39,161 nt of DNA, from NCBI GenBank assembly GCA_019594195.1, contig JAFDTP010000005.1, forward strand, positions 1 through 39,161, read 5' to 3'. Made by a program: the position numbers and the translations under genes. The number at the start of each line of letters is the position of its first letter. Position 1 is the stretch's first letter. Positions 1 to 8,055 of the stretch are shown here, in pieces. The notes under the pieces were generated by a model. It was not told the DNA's origin, did not search any database, and was given only the letters and a program-made list of their open reading frames with translations. The stretch is from Thermoplasmata archaeon. GTDB lineage: Archaea; Thermoplasmatota; Thermoplasmata; Halarchaeoplasmatales; Halarchaeoplasmataceae.

Positions 1-442
1 CGAAATCTTCACCATATACTCTCTTTTCCGGTAGAAGATCTTTTACCATCAATTTTTCCGTATCTTTTTCTCCATTGACAGGAAGTTTTCTAGGAGCTAG
101 AAGCGTATCTCCTTCTTTTATCTCTCCCGCGGGTTTTTCTACTATCTCCATATCAGGGGTCAGAACGAACAATTTATGGATAGGGGTGAGCTCGACTTTA
201 CGACCTGATTTAGTATTAATAACTACGGTAGAGTCCGTTTTGCCTTTATAAACACAGGTCGCTTGCTTTTCGACAAGTTCACCATCGTCCATCGAAAGTA
301 TTTTCAGTGGTTGTTCTAGTTCGATCAGATCTTCTTCAGAATTCACTTTTTTATCTTCGTCGTCTTTATAATCTTCATACACATCTTCAATAGGTTTCTT
401 TGACCCGTCAGAGAATATAATCGGAGTATCTCCTGTAACACA
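1..442 (-). mobile_element. N-terminal part of an intein at the atpA P-loop (VMA-b type site)
   Basis: In-frame intervening protein sequence starting at Cys1 (codon at 442-440), immediately after the P-loop Lys of AtpA. Seen here: 147 residues. Splicing block A is CVTGDTPI. Block B is the TxxH motif in [10 protein letters not shown] (Thr86, His89). After this comes [12 protein letters not shown], the usual end of the N-terminal Hint half before an endonuclease region. From family knowledge, archaeal VMA inteins (for example in Pyrococcus) sit at this exact Lys/Thr junction and share the layout of the first 95 residues. Whether a LAGLIDADG endonuclease and a C-terminal His-Asn/+Thr junction follow cannot be seen because the window ends. 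Confidence 0.92.
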
Positions 443-1210
443 TTTACCAGTACCAAAGCCTCCCGGTATCGCCGCGGTTCCACCTTTAGCTAGCGGGAAA
501 AAGGTATCTAAAACCCTTTGTCCAGTGACTAAGAGTTCACCTGGCTGTTGTTTATCTTTTATCGGCCGTCCGATCCTTACCGGCCACCGCTGTTTCATGC
601 TTATCTCTTCCTCACCATCTTCGTTCTCGAGCACAGCGATGGTTTCGTTTATGGTATATTCACCTTCGGAGACGATCTCTTTTACTTTCCCACTTGTATT
701 TGGAGGGACCATAACCTTATGATCGACTGTATTTGTTTCCTCGACCACACCTAGTATATCTCCATGTGCGACATCTTCCCCTTCTTCGATTTTCGGTTCG
801 AACTCCCACTTTTTATCTTCGTCTAAGGGATCCACTTCTATACCCCTTTTGATAAAGTCTCCTGTCTCTTCAACAATGCTTTCAAGCGGTCTCTGTATTC
901 CGTCATAGATCTGTTCGATAAGACCAGGCCCCAATTCTAATGATAGAGGTTCACCGGTCCTCCTGACCGGCTCACCGGGTTTTACACCGCCAGTTTCTTC
1001 ATAGACCTGTATAGTAGCTATATCTTCGTCGAGTTCGATAACTTCTCCGATAAGACCCTCTTTTCCGACTTCGACGACCTCGTACATCTCTACTCCTCTA
1101 AGGCCCTCTGCTTCTACAACTGGGCCTGCTACATGTATGATCTGTCCGCCTTCTTCTTCTTTATCGGGTTCTTTGATCTTGCTTATACTTTCCTCAGCTT
1201 CATCTACCAT
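1..1210 (-). CDS. atpA: A-type ATP synthase catalytic subunit A, partial, interrupted by an intein
   Basis: Catalytic nucleotide-binding subunit of the archaeal A1Ao ATP synthase, on the cytoplasmic head. Translated by eye from the ATG at 1210, which has AGGAGG just upstream; the gene runs off the window at base 1. Residues 1-256 are the N-terminal host part: a roughly 20-residue acidic extension, the beta-barrel ([11 protein letters not shown]), the non-homologous insert typical of A subunits, and the P-loop GGFGTGK ending at Lys256. The usual family P-loop is GPFGSGKT, so the second Gly is a variant. Directly after Lys256 the reading frame continues into CVTGDTPI, the start of an intein (bases 442-1), instead of the expected Thr. 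The rest of the intein and the C-terminal two thirds of AtpA lie outside. Last gene of the visible operon, 57 bases after atpF; atpB and atpD are expected beyond the edge. Confidence 0.95.
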   Translation of the reverse strand, partial: MVDEAEESISKIKEPDKEEEGGQIIHVAGPVVEAEGLRGVEMYEVVEVGKEGLIGEVIELDEDIATIQVYEETGGVKPGEPVRRTGEPLSLELGPGLIEQIYDGIQRPLESIVEETGDFIKRGIEVDPLDEDKKWEFEPKIEEGEDVAHGDILGVVEETNTVDHKVMVPPNTSGKVKEIVSEGEYTINETIAVLENEDGEEEISMKQRWPVRIGRPIKDKQQPGELLVTGQRVLDTFFPLAKGGTAAIPGGFGTGKCVTGDTPIIFSDGSKKPIEDVYEDYKDDEDKKVNSEEDLIELEQPLKILSMDDGELVEKQATCVYKGKTDSTVVINTKSGRKVELTPIHKLFVLTPDMEIVEKPAGEIKEGDTLLAPRKLPVNGEKDTEKLMVKDLLPEKRVYGEDF

Positions 1211-1267
1211 GATTTTTTCCTCCTGGATCGATTTCGATATAATGATACTTTTTAACATGATACGTCA

Positions 1268-1612
1268 TCATTTTTCCTCCTGAGTTGTTATGTCTATACC
1301 TACGGCTCTCTTTATCTTACCCTTCAAGGGGTCCTGTTTATCTTTGATCGGTCCTTCCTTGTCAGGTATCTCTACGATCACTGGATAGATCGTATCTTTT
1401 CTTTTCTCTTGTTTTTCGTTCAGATGATCTCTTATATCCTCAGCTATACTTTCCGATAATAATATGACGCCTACGTCGGGAGATTCTAAAAGTTTGTCTA
1501 TCTGTTTTTTGCTTTCATACTCGTCAGTAGGTGCGAAACTCTCATCGACCCCTGCTAGTGAGAATCCCAGGGCCATATCTTTATTCCCCACCACTACTAC
1601 TTTTTTATTCAT
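1268..1612 (-). CDS. atpF: A-type ATP synthase subunit F
   Basis: Small central-stalk subunit of the A1 head (114 residues, normal for the family at about 100-115). It starts with the typical short beta strand followed by KDMALGFSLAGV, matching the Rossmann-like fold of V-type subunit F, and has a mid-protein ILLSESIAEDI helix and a proline-rich YPVIVEIPDKEGPI segment near residue 90, all family hallmarks. The ATG overlaps the atpC stop codon by four bases (ATGA), so translation is probably coupled. It lies between atpC and atpA as in other euryarchaeal operons. Its family role is to sit on subunit D in the rotor and tune ATP hydrolysis; nothing unusual is visible. Confidence 0.93.
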   Translation of the reverse strand: MNKKVVVVGNKDMALGFSLAGVDESFAPTDEYESKKQIDKLLESPDVGVILLSESIAEDIRDHLNEKQEKRKDTIYPVIVEIPDKEGPIKDKQDPLKGKIKRAVGIDITTQEEK

Positions 1613-2742
1613 ACATTTTCCTCCAAGATAGTCATCTCTCTGATCTTAAAGGGATCTACATCTTCTTTTATCCCTCTTATCAAAGCCCTGATGTTCCTTA
1701 ACTCGAATTCCTTCCCAACAAGATATTTCAAAGTAGGTCCAACGGTAAGAACGTGTTGGTTGTTTAACTCGATTACCATCTTTAGTAACTTTTCATCTAA
1801 ATAGTGTTCGAAATCAAATTTCTCGTCAGATTGCATCTTATTTCTGATCTCTTCATATGAAGTAGCTTCAAGCTGCACGAGTGCTTCATCGATACTGGAA
1901 GATTCTGTCATCTCTTCAAGCTTCCATTCTGGAAGTTCTCTACCGTTGGGCAGAAGACAACTTTTGAGTCTTTCACGTTCGATATCTTCCCTGATACCTC
2001 TCAATACTATTTTGATATTCCAGAGATCTGTGTATCTACCGAAGAAGTATCGGACAGGAGCTCTCTGTTCAGACTCTACTTTGAATATACCTGCTTTCAA
2101 CTTGTTGAAAGCATAACTGTCTAGAGCCACGTCCAATTCGAATGGTTTATCTTCCCATTCTTTCTTTTCGAGGACCTCTTCGAGACCGGTTTCTCTCAAT
2201 ATGGAAAGGGCCTCCTGCAGATTTCTAGCAGATGTCAGATCCTCGATCATTTCTTCGTCTATTTCTTCTATAGGATATAGTGTTTCATCAATCTCTTCGA
2301 CTCTATCTTCCTTTATCGCTTTTATCGCCCGTTTAGCCATCTTCACATCATATCTTGAGAGCCAGGCCTTTGTAAAACCTTTAGTTTCATCAGGTGAGGT
2401 CCGGTGAGCTTTTTTCATGAGCTCGATATTGTTCTTTTCAAGTTCTTTCTCGACCTCATCGACATCTTCTCTTGCTTCCTTTGATATCTCGTAACCGTCT
2501 TTTTCGAGCTCAGAGTAGACCTCATTGAGATTTCCGCCTTCCACTAGATCAGAGATCTTTTCCTCCTTCAGATATGGATTACCGCTCGAACGGAAGACGG
2601 CATTCGGATAGGTGAAATTAGCTATGCTGATAACCACCCTGTAATAACTCATGAAAAGTATTATAACTAGAAGTAAGGCTAAACCAACGATCAAAAACAC
2701 GAAATTTGTCATCCCGATACCGTCTATAAATTCTTCTATCAC
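1609..2742 (-). CDS. atpC: A-type ATP synthase subunit C
   Basis: Central-stalk socket joining the rotor axle to the proteolipid ring (homologue of eukaryotic V-ATPase subunit d). 377 residues, near the usual 350-390. An N-terminal hydrophobic stretch (about residues 12-36) is followed by FTYPNAVFRS and three related helical repeats. Each has a conserved R-N-I-K/R-x-x-L/I-R-G pattern: DLWNIKIVLRG near 241 and ELRNIRALIRG near 353 are clear. The start is a GTG directly after the atpE stop (TAAGTG), with GGAGG about nine bases upstream, and the stop overlaps the atpF ATG. The hydrophobic N-terminus looks membrane-inserting and is common in archaeal C subunits. Confidence 0.93.
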   Translation of the reverse strand: MIEEFIDGIGMTNFVFLIVGLALLLVIILFMSYYRVVISIANFTYPNAVFRSSGNPYLKEEKISDLVEGGNLNEVYSELEKDGYEISKEAREDVDEVEKELEKNNIELMKKAHRTSPDETKGFTKAWLSRYDVKMAKRAIKAIKEDRVEEIDETLYPIEEIDEEMIEDLTSARNLQEALSILRETGLEEVLEKKEWEDKPFELDVALDSYAFNKLKAGIFKVESEQRAPVRYFFGRYTDLWNIKIVLRGIREDIERERLKSCLLPNGRELPEWKLEEMTESSSIDEALVQLEATSYEEIRNKMQSDEKFDFEHYLDEKLLKMVIELNNQHVLTVGPTLKYLVGKEFELRNIRALIRGIKEDVDPFKIREMTILEENV

Positions 2743-3333
2743 TTATTCTTCCTCCGGAAATAGTATTTCTGCTATCTCTTTCCTTAACTGTTTTTTCTTC
2801 CTCTCTAAATTTGCCTCGAATGTCATGTCTATCGAAGCACCTCTATCAGATATCGCCTTTACCCCGCCTATAGTTTTTAGATCTCCAACGACATCTAAAT
2901 TTGGATCGATCTCTTCGGCGATATCTTTTACCTCGCTTTCGAAACCATCAGAGCAATGGACGGTAACTTCTCCTTCGAGCAACTTTTCAGCCTTTTCAAT
3001 CGATTTCTTGATATATCCTTTGTAATCACTAGGATCCATATCCTGTAATCTTTCCCTGGTCCTGTCAAAGACTTTTTCGATCATCTCCTCGCGGACATTC
3101 AAACGCTTCTTTCTAGATTTGAGCTCTGCCTGGGATATGATCCTGTTTTTCAGTGTCTTTATCTCTCTCTCTTTTTCTTTTTCTATCTCTTTCAGCCTTC
3201 TCTCTTTTTCCTGTTCTATCTCTTTTTTGACCTGCTCGGCTTTCTCCTTCTCTTCTTCCATTATCGAATCTACTTTGCTTTTGACGTCTTTCTCTATCTT
3301 CTCTATTATCTTTTTCACTGAAATCTCACTCAC
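2743..3333 (-). CDS. atpE: A-type ATP synthase subunit E
   Basis: Peripheral-stalk subunit (196 residues, typical length). Residues about 1-75 are a charged coiled coil dominated by Lys and Glu (KEKAEQVKKEIEQEKERR), which pairs with AtpH to form the stator stalk. Residues about 85-196 form the globular head-binding domain with the family pattern TIGGVKAISDRGASIDMTFEANLE. The start is a GTG whose GTGA overlaps the atpK stop by four bases, and the stop directly precedes the GTG of atpC, giving tight coupling on both sides. No anomalies. Confidence 0.93.
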   Translation of the reverse strand: MSEISVKKIIEKIEKDVKSKVDSIMEEEKEKAEQVKKEIEQEKERRLKEIEKEKEREIKTLKNRIISQAELKSRKKRLNVREEMIEKVFDRTRERLQDMDPSDYKGYIKKSIEKAEKLLEGEVTVHCSDGFESEVKDIAEEIDPNLDVVGDLKTIGGVKAISDRGASIDMTFEANLERKKKQLRKEIAEILFPEEE

Positions 3334-4718
3334 CCCATAAATCCAAGCGAGACGATTATTAGGATCGCTACCAACAGTCCGAAGATAGCGAATGTTTCTG
3401 ACATCACGCTGAAAATCATTCCTTTACCGAAGGTCTCTTCTCTGTTCGCGACGGCGGCTATAGCTGAACCAGATGTGATACCTTGACCTATACCGGAGAT
3501 ACCTGCGATACCTATAGCCAATCCAGCTCCTACTGCGGCGATGCCCATCCCCATCGTCATGGTGGGATCATCTCCCATCATCCCACTGAATACGATAAGA
3601 AGTATGCCTATCAGGAGACCATAGATCGCCTGTGTTTCAGGAAGCACTGAAAAGACCATACCTCTACCGAACATACTTTCATCTTCCGCGACGGTAGCGA
3701 CTCCACTCGCTGCAGCTATACCCTGTCCTATCCCTGAAAGACCAGCTATACCGACCGAAAGACCTGCACCTACACCGACGAGTCCTATTGGGATGTCGAT
3801 CGCGACCGCTTCACCAAGAAGTCCGCTGAATATCATGAGTAATATCGAGAGCAACAGACCATAGATCGCCTGGGTTTCAGGAAGTACGGAAAAGACCATA
3901 CCTCTGCCGAACATATCGCTGTCTTCAGCAACAGTAGCTATACCACTCGCTGAAGATATACCTTGACCTATCGCGGATAGTCCCGCGAGACCGACGGATA
4001 GACCGATACCTATAGCTATTATTCCGACAGGTACTGAAACGAATCCAGGTTCACCTATAACGCCGGTGAAAAGGAAGAGTAAGATCGCAACTAAAAGCCC
4101 ATAGATCGCCTGGGTCTGAGGGAGTGCCTGGAAAACCAGAGATAGGCCGAACTTATCCGGCTTCTCCGCGATGGTCCCTGCGCCTGCAGCACCGGCGATA
4201 CCGACGCCTATCCCGGCGCCCATACCCGCTATGCCGACAGCTAAGCCAGCACCTATGGTCGCAAGGAACATCCCTCTCTGATCTTCTTCGACCTCGATCA
4301 ATACAGAATCTTCATAATATTCGTTTTCTTCGTCTACGTTTTCCGTCTCAACGAACACATCCACTTCGTATTCTCCGTATTCCCTATAAGTGAGCTCTAT
4401 CTGATAATCTCCCGCATCATGTCGAGCCAGTACGTTTTTGGTAAATGCATCTTCGTCTGTGAAATTCCAATTTATATTTGTTATATTGTCTTCGATCCGA
4501 CTCAGATCGACACTCAAAACCGCCCTTACAGATTTATCGGGTTCCAGACTGAGAGTCGTTTCTTCGCCAACATCTTCACCGTTCACTAGGATCGAGATCT
4601 CACCATTCTCCTCTGCCTCGACCGGCTGTACCGCAGCGATAGCTCCAAAGCTGGAGATAAGTGCCACGGCCAATATAACGATCAACAATCTCTTTCCGAA
4701 CTTTGATCCAATCTTCAT
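3330..4718 (-). CDS. atpK: A-type ATP synthase proteolipid (subunit K/c) with four hairpins and an N-terminal extracytoplasmic domain
   Basis: Rotor-ring proteolipid of the Ao membrane sector, 462 residues; ordinary subunits have about 80 (one hairpin) or 160 (two). Residues 1-36 look like a signal peptide (basic start, hydrophobic 10-30, cleavage near AEA/EE). Residues 37-148 are an acidic, beta-rich region with no membrane segment and potential N-glycosylation sites (Asn78, Asn85). Residues 150-462 are four helical hairpins in exact 80-residue register. The ion-site residue is Gln201 in hairpin 1 but Glu281, Glu361 and Glu441 in hairpins 2-4. The helix-1 Gln of GQG (252, 332, 412) is likewise absent from hairpin 1 (Val172). 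LPETQ together with GQG resembles Na+-binding ligands of V-type K subunits, so Na+ coupling is possible but unproven. Overlaps atpI and atpE by four bases each. Confidence 0.92.
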   Translation of the reverse strand: MKIGSKFGKRLLIVILAVALISSFGAIAAVQPVEAEENGEISILVNGEDVGEETTLSLEPDKSVRAVLSVDLSRIEDNITNINWNFTDEDAFTKNVLARHDAGDYQIELTYREYGEYEVDVFVETENVDEENEYYEDSVLIEVEEDQRGMFLATIGAGLAVGIAGMGAGIGVGIAGAAGAGTIAEKPDKFGLSLVFQALPQTQAIYGLLVAILLFLFTGVIGEPGFVSVPVGIIAIGIGLSVGLAGLSAIGQGISSASGIATVAEDSDMFGRGMVFSVLPETQAIYGLLLSILLMIFSGLLGEAVAIDIPIGLVGVGAGLSVGIAGLSGIGQGIAAASGVATVAEDESMFGRGMVFSVLPETQAIYGLLIGILLIVFSGMMGDDPTMTMGMGIAAVGAGLAIGIAGISGIGQGITSGSAIAAVANREETFGKGMIFSVMSETFAIFGLLVAILIIVSLGFMG

Positions 4719-6859
4719 TCTCTAATCTCCTCCTTCGATCTTAATTTCGTATGTTTTCTTTTAAATTCAAATGGTTCAAATTCTTTTCCTCCACCTTCGA
4801 AGAAATACCCGAAAAACTCTACATATTGAAGCCTGAGTGAATGTACGAAAGAACCTAGTCCCTGCAGTGCCAAGTTTATGATATGCCCCATAAAGAATAC
4901 CAAGAGGGCTAAAACGAAGAACGGGTAAGAGGGATCGATCAGACCCATAACGCCTAGTATGAGGAACACTCCTCCTACACCAGCCATCATTTTATCTTGT
5001 TTTTTAAAATGACCATATGATCCGAGCATGACACCGATCGCTACCAGAGGCCAGACCACCATCATCCCTATATCTGCACCTGCGATAAGGTCAGTTATAA
5101 CGTTGACTGTTAGAGCGATACCCGCTGTTGCCAATCCTAGAGCAAGTATCCTTGAAAAAGATAAGAAGTCTCCTAAGAAACCTGTCAATTCGAAGAAAGA
5201 GAGACCTTTTGCCCTCAACGCCAAAAGTACGAGACCTCCCGCAGCCATCGCATATGAGATATAATATATGGTCGTAGAAAAATCCCACCAACCGAACATC
5301 ATACCAGATATGAGTATGAATCCACTTGGTTCTAGAAGCCACCACGAGCCGTTCTCTAATAAAGCTCTCTTGTAATCTTTACGTTTTATATGTTGGACTA
5401 GCTGCAATAACAGGCCGACATTGATGTAGGTCAGACCGATGACCAATGAGATCACGAGCAATATGAGAGGTCCATCGCCCTCCAAGGTGTTCAGTAGAGC
5501 AGGTGTTTCGATGCCAAATCTACCCAAAAGGTTGTGATAATCATCTCTACCAGGACCCATGTAACCTCCCTGCAGGAGGCCAAAAAATATCGTAGATAAA
5601 CCAGTAGCTAACATGATCCAACCAAAATTTTTGATACCCTTTTCTAACTTTCCAGGACCTTTGATCATGACCACAGCACTAGCGGCTAGGATCAGTCCAT
5701 ATACAAGATCGCCCAGCATCAGACCGAAAAATAGAACGAAAGCAGGACCGACGATCATAGTCGGATCGACTTCGTCATATCTAGGTGGAGCGAACATCTT
5801 AGTAAGAAGCTCAAAAGGTTTGATAGGTTTTGGATTTTCAAGAGCTATAGGGACTTCGTCTGGATCAGCGGGTTCTTCGTCGACTATCTCCGCGTAACCC
5901 TCTGAACTATCGGACACTATCTTTTTTACTTCCTTCACATCGTCTTCAGGAGCCCATGCTTTTATCACGTTAGTAGTGTCCGTACTGCCGAAGTTCTGAA
6001 CGATCTCCTCTTTTTCTCTATATATGTTCAATTCCTCTTTCAACATCAGGTACTTTTTTTCCCATTTCTTTTTATATTCTCTCAATTCATCTACAAGAGA
6101 ATCTCTTTTTCTCCTTAATTTTGTCAGGTTGTCTTTTACGCTACCTAAAGCCTCTTTAGGATCACCTTTCAAGCCTTCCAATCTGAAGGGCCTAAAGTCA
6201 CCTTCTCTTAAAGCGCTTTCGAATGCTTTGAACTCGCCTAAGTAAGCTCCTGTCAATACGATACTTTCTTCCTCTAATTCACCGGTCTTCTTAAAGAACG
6301 CAGTTTCTAGCTCTTCTAAAGCTTTTTTTAACTCGACGGGTTTTTTCGTTTTACCCAGGCGAAAAACGGAAAAGGTAGATTCCCCAAGGGAGCTCAGTTC
6401 GATATCTATATCTATTATGCTTTTAAGTGCTTCCTCTTTTTCTTCAAGCTCTTTCAACTTATCTTTCACTTTGGTGAGTTCAGTATTCAGATCATCGATC
6501 TCTCGTCCGTTGTCTTTTAAAAGCTCGTCGATCTCATCAAAAAGTTCTTCACGAGATATTTTTACCCTTTCTATCCTTTCAGGCTCGGATGGATTTAGTA
6601 ATTCTTTTATGTCGGTTTCCCCGTCCTCTTCTATCCTTTCAAATATGTCTATTATAGACGATAATTTCATCTCATAATCCGTAAAATCTGTGACGGACTC
6701 GGGTATGTTTTCTTCACTTACGATCTTATCTACTTCTTCATCTTCATCTACAGAGTCTATTTCAACTACACCCTCATCTTGAAGAGAATCCACGACCTCT
6801 TCAGTATGATCCTTATGGACGAGTATCGTGAGGTCTTTCATCCTCTTCGGGAAAAACAC
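4715..6859 (-). CDS. atpI: A-type ATP synthase subunit I (a-type stator subunit)
   Basis: Membrane stator subunit that forms the ion half-channels against the proteolipid ring; 714 residues, a little above the usual 620-680. Residues about 1-345 are the cytoplasmic arm, with two long coiled-coil stretches (about 100-150 and 235-285) that anchor the peripheral stalks. Residues about 370-675 hold the membrane domain beginning PTMIVGPAFVLFFGLMLGD, with about eight transmembrane helices. The functional arginine is Arg676 in HSLRLQYVEFF. The start is GTG at 6859, preceded by GGAGGT about nine bases upstream inside the end of atpH, and MFFPKRMKDL matches usual I-subunit beginnings. The stop overlaps the atpK ATG. 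Confidence 0.95.
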   Translation of the reverse strand: MFFPKRMKDLTILVHKDHTEEVVDSLQDEGVVEIDSVDEDEEVDKIVSEENIPESVTDFTDYEMKLSSIIDIFERIEEDGETDIKELLNPSEPERIERVKISREELFDEIDELLKDNGREIDDLNTELTKVKDKLKELEEKEEALKSIIDIDIELSSLGESTFSVFRLGKTKKPVELKKALEELETAFFKKTGELEEESIVLTGAYLGEFKAFESALREGDFRPFRLEGLKGDPKEALGSVKDNLTKLRRKRDSLVDELREYKKKWEKKYLMLKEELNIYREKEEIVQNFGSTDTTNVIKAWAPEDDVKEVKKIVSDSSEGYAEIVDEEPADPDEVPIALENPKPIKPFELLTKMFAPPRYDEVDPTMIVGPAFVLFFGLMLGDLVYGLILAASAVVMIKGPGKLEKGIKNFGWIMLATGLSTIFFGLLQGGYMGPGRDDYHNLLGRFGIETPALLNTLEGDGPLILLVISLVIGLTYINVGLLLQLVQHIKRKDYKRALLENGSWWLLEPSGFILISGMMFGWWDFSTTIYYISYAMAAGGLVLLALRAKGLSFFELTGFLGDFLSFSRILALGLATAGIALTVNVITDLIAGADIGMMVVWPLVAIGVMLGSYGHFKKQDKMMAGVGGVFLILGVMGLIDPSYPFFVLALLVFFMGHIINLALQGLGSFVHSLRLQYVEFFGYFFEGGGKEFEPFEFKRKHTKLRSKEEIRE

Positions 6860-6863
6860 TCGT

Positions 6864-7178
6864 TCATACCTCCATTATCCTTTTCATGACATGCTCGACT
6901 GCATCGGAGATATTCCTATCAGTCGAGCTCTTTATCTCTTCAGCCTTTTTTTCGCCCTTCTCTATTATCCGCTCCGCCTTCTCTTCAGCTTCTTTTCTCA
7001 CTTCTCTTTCTTTCTCTTCCATCTCTTTCCTCAGTGAGAAAAGGGCGTCCTCTTTTTCCTGCTTAGCCTCTTCTCTAGCCTCTTCGACCATCTTCTCAGC
7101 TTTTTCTTTGGCTTTCTCTATCCTTTTCAGTCCTTCCTTTTCGGCTTTCTTTATCTTCTTTATCTCTTTGACAGACAC
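6864..7178 (-). CDS. atpH: A-type ATP synthase subunit H (peripheral stalk)
   Basis: First gene of the ATP synthase operon. The 104-residue product is almost entirely an amphipathic Lys/Glu/Ala coiled coil (about residues 5-80) with a short C-terminal globular tail, the normal shape of archaeal AtpH, the partner of AtpE in the stator stalk. The start is a GTG at 7178 with GGGGT upstream; no ATG is available in frame before it. The downstream atpI GTG follows its stop by four bases. Identification rests on composition, length and position rather than on conserved motifs, because this family is poorly conserved in sequence. Confidence 0.88.
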   Translation of the reverse strand: MSVKEIKKIKKAEKEGLKRIEKAKEKAEKMVEEAREEAKQEKEDALFSLRKEMEEKEREVRKEAEEKAERIIEKGEKKAEEIKSSTDRNISDAVEHVMKRIMEV

Positions 7179-7230
7179 GTTATGACCCCGGCGGAGTTTT
7201 TATGTCGGATAGATTTGTAGATGAAAATTG

Positions 7231-7246
7231 GATATAAGTATTTTGG
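7231..7246 (-). promoter_or_regulatory. Probable promoter of the ATP synthase operon
   Basis: Read on the minus strand, the sequence is CCAAAATACTTATATCC, an A-rich BRE-like element followed by a TATA box. A start about 26 bases downstream would give a leader of roughly 30 bases before the atpH GTG. There is no other good TATA candidate between acdB and atpH. Confidence 0.6.
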
Positions 7247-7287
7247 TGTATTTGATCACCCGGTTTTTTTTTAGACCTTGATGGACC

Positions 7288-7989
7288 TCATCCTAAACTT
7301 ATGGCGACATCTAAAGCTTTAGCCCCATCGTCCAATGCAGCTACAGGGTTGAGATCTATGTCATTTATATCTTCGACACGATACATCAGGTCTCCGACCT
7401 TTGAGATTATCTCAGCAAGGGAATCTAGGTCTTTACAACCTTGCCCTCTAGCCCCGGTCAAAAGTGGGAATGAGTCTATGTCTGCCATCATCCTGTGCGA
7501 TTCATCGACCGAAATAGGAGCGACCCTAAACTCTACGTCCTCGAAGATCTCGACATATATCCCTCCAAGGCCGAACATGACTACAGGCCCAAATGTCGGG
7601 TCCCTCATACCTCCAGTGACTATCTCTGTTTCGTGCTCTATCATCTCTGCTATGGAAATACCGCGGATATTCGCGTCTGGTTTTCTGTCTCTAACTCTAG
7701 ATTGTATGGCTTGATAAGCGTTCTCTACTTCTTCTTTGTTTTCTAGATCTACTGCGATCCCTCCAACATCCATCTTGTGGACTATGTCCTCGGAGACGAC
7801 TTTCAGAACCACGGGATAGCCTATTTCTTCTGCAGCATCGATGCACTTTTCTAGACTGTTTACGACTCTACCTTCAGCCATCGGGATATCAGCACAGCTA
7901 AGGACTTCCCGGGCTTCGTTTTCCAGCAGTCTATGTCTACCATCTTCGATGACTTTATCGATGATCCTATCTATTTCGTTTATCTCCAT
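7288..7989 (-). CDS. acdB: ADP-forming acyl-CoA synthetase, beta subunit (free-standing)
   Basis: ATP-grasp subunit of an ADP-forming acetyl/acyl-CoA synthetase, which conserves thioester energy as ATP (acyl-CoA + ADP + Pi to acid + CoA + ATP). 233 residues, the normal size of archaeal beta subunits. Family features run in order: LLENEAREVL with IPMAEG (residues 21-40), phosphate-relay His71 in DIVHKMDVGG, GGMRDPTFGPVVMFGLGGIYVE-type glycine motifs (about 127-145), and the C-terminal Asp/Asn pair in DINDIDLNPV. It probably needs a separate alpha subunit; the free alpha at 13397-14824 is the obvious partner, although the fused enzyme and two other genes lie between them. It follows the CoA-transferase by 66 bases and is likely co-transcribed with it. 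Confidence 0.93.
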   Translation of the reverse strand: MEINEIDRIIDKVIEDGRHRLLENEAREVLSCADIPMAEGRVVNSLEKCIDAAEEIGYPVVLKVVSEDIVHKMDVGGIAVDLENKEEVENAYQAIQSRVRDRKPDANIRGISIAEMIEHETEIVTGGMRDPTFGPVVMFGLGGIYVEIFEDVEFRVAPISVDESHRMMADIDSFPLLTGARGQGCKDLDSLAEIISKVGDLMYRVEDINDIDLNPVAALDDGAKALDVAISLG

Positions 7990-8055
7990 ATCCCAGCGCT
8001 TTTGCGAGTGACCTTCTTCATCCTTCGTTCTTGCTTCTGTGACGATATTATCACC

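Noticed and set aside
2651..3025. Plus-strand 124-codon reading frame
   Set aside because: Ser/Phe/Ile-rich antisense shadow of atpC and atpE, whose identity is certain on the minus strand. The same applies to similar frames at 7301-7714 and 10356-10766.
3570..4260. 240-base tandem DNA similarity
   Set aside because: Not a mobile or satellite repeat; it is the codon-level trace of duplicated proteolipid hairpins within atpK.
4124..4393. Plus-strand 89-codon reading frame
   Set aside because: Lies fully inside atpK on the opposite strand; rich in Arg, Ser and Pro as expected from a shadow of a glycine/alanine-rich membrane protein; no start signal.
7264..7272. Run of nine T on the plus strand
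   Set aside because: Both flanking genes are on the minus strand, where this is an A run, so it cannot serve as their U-tract terminator.
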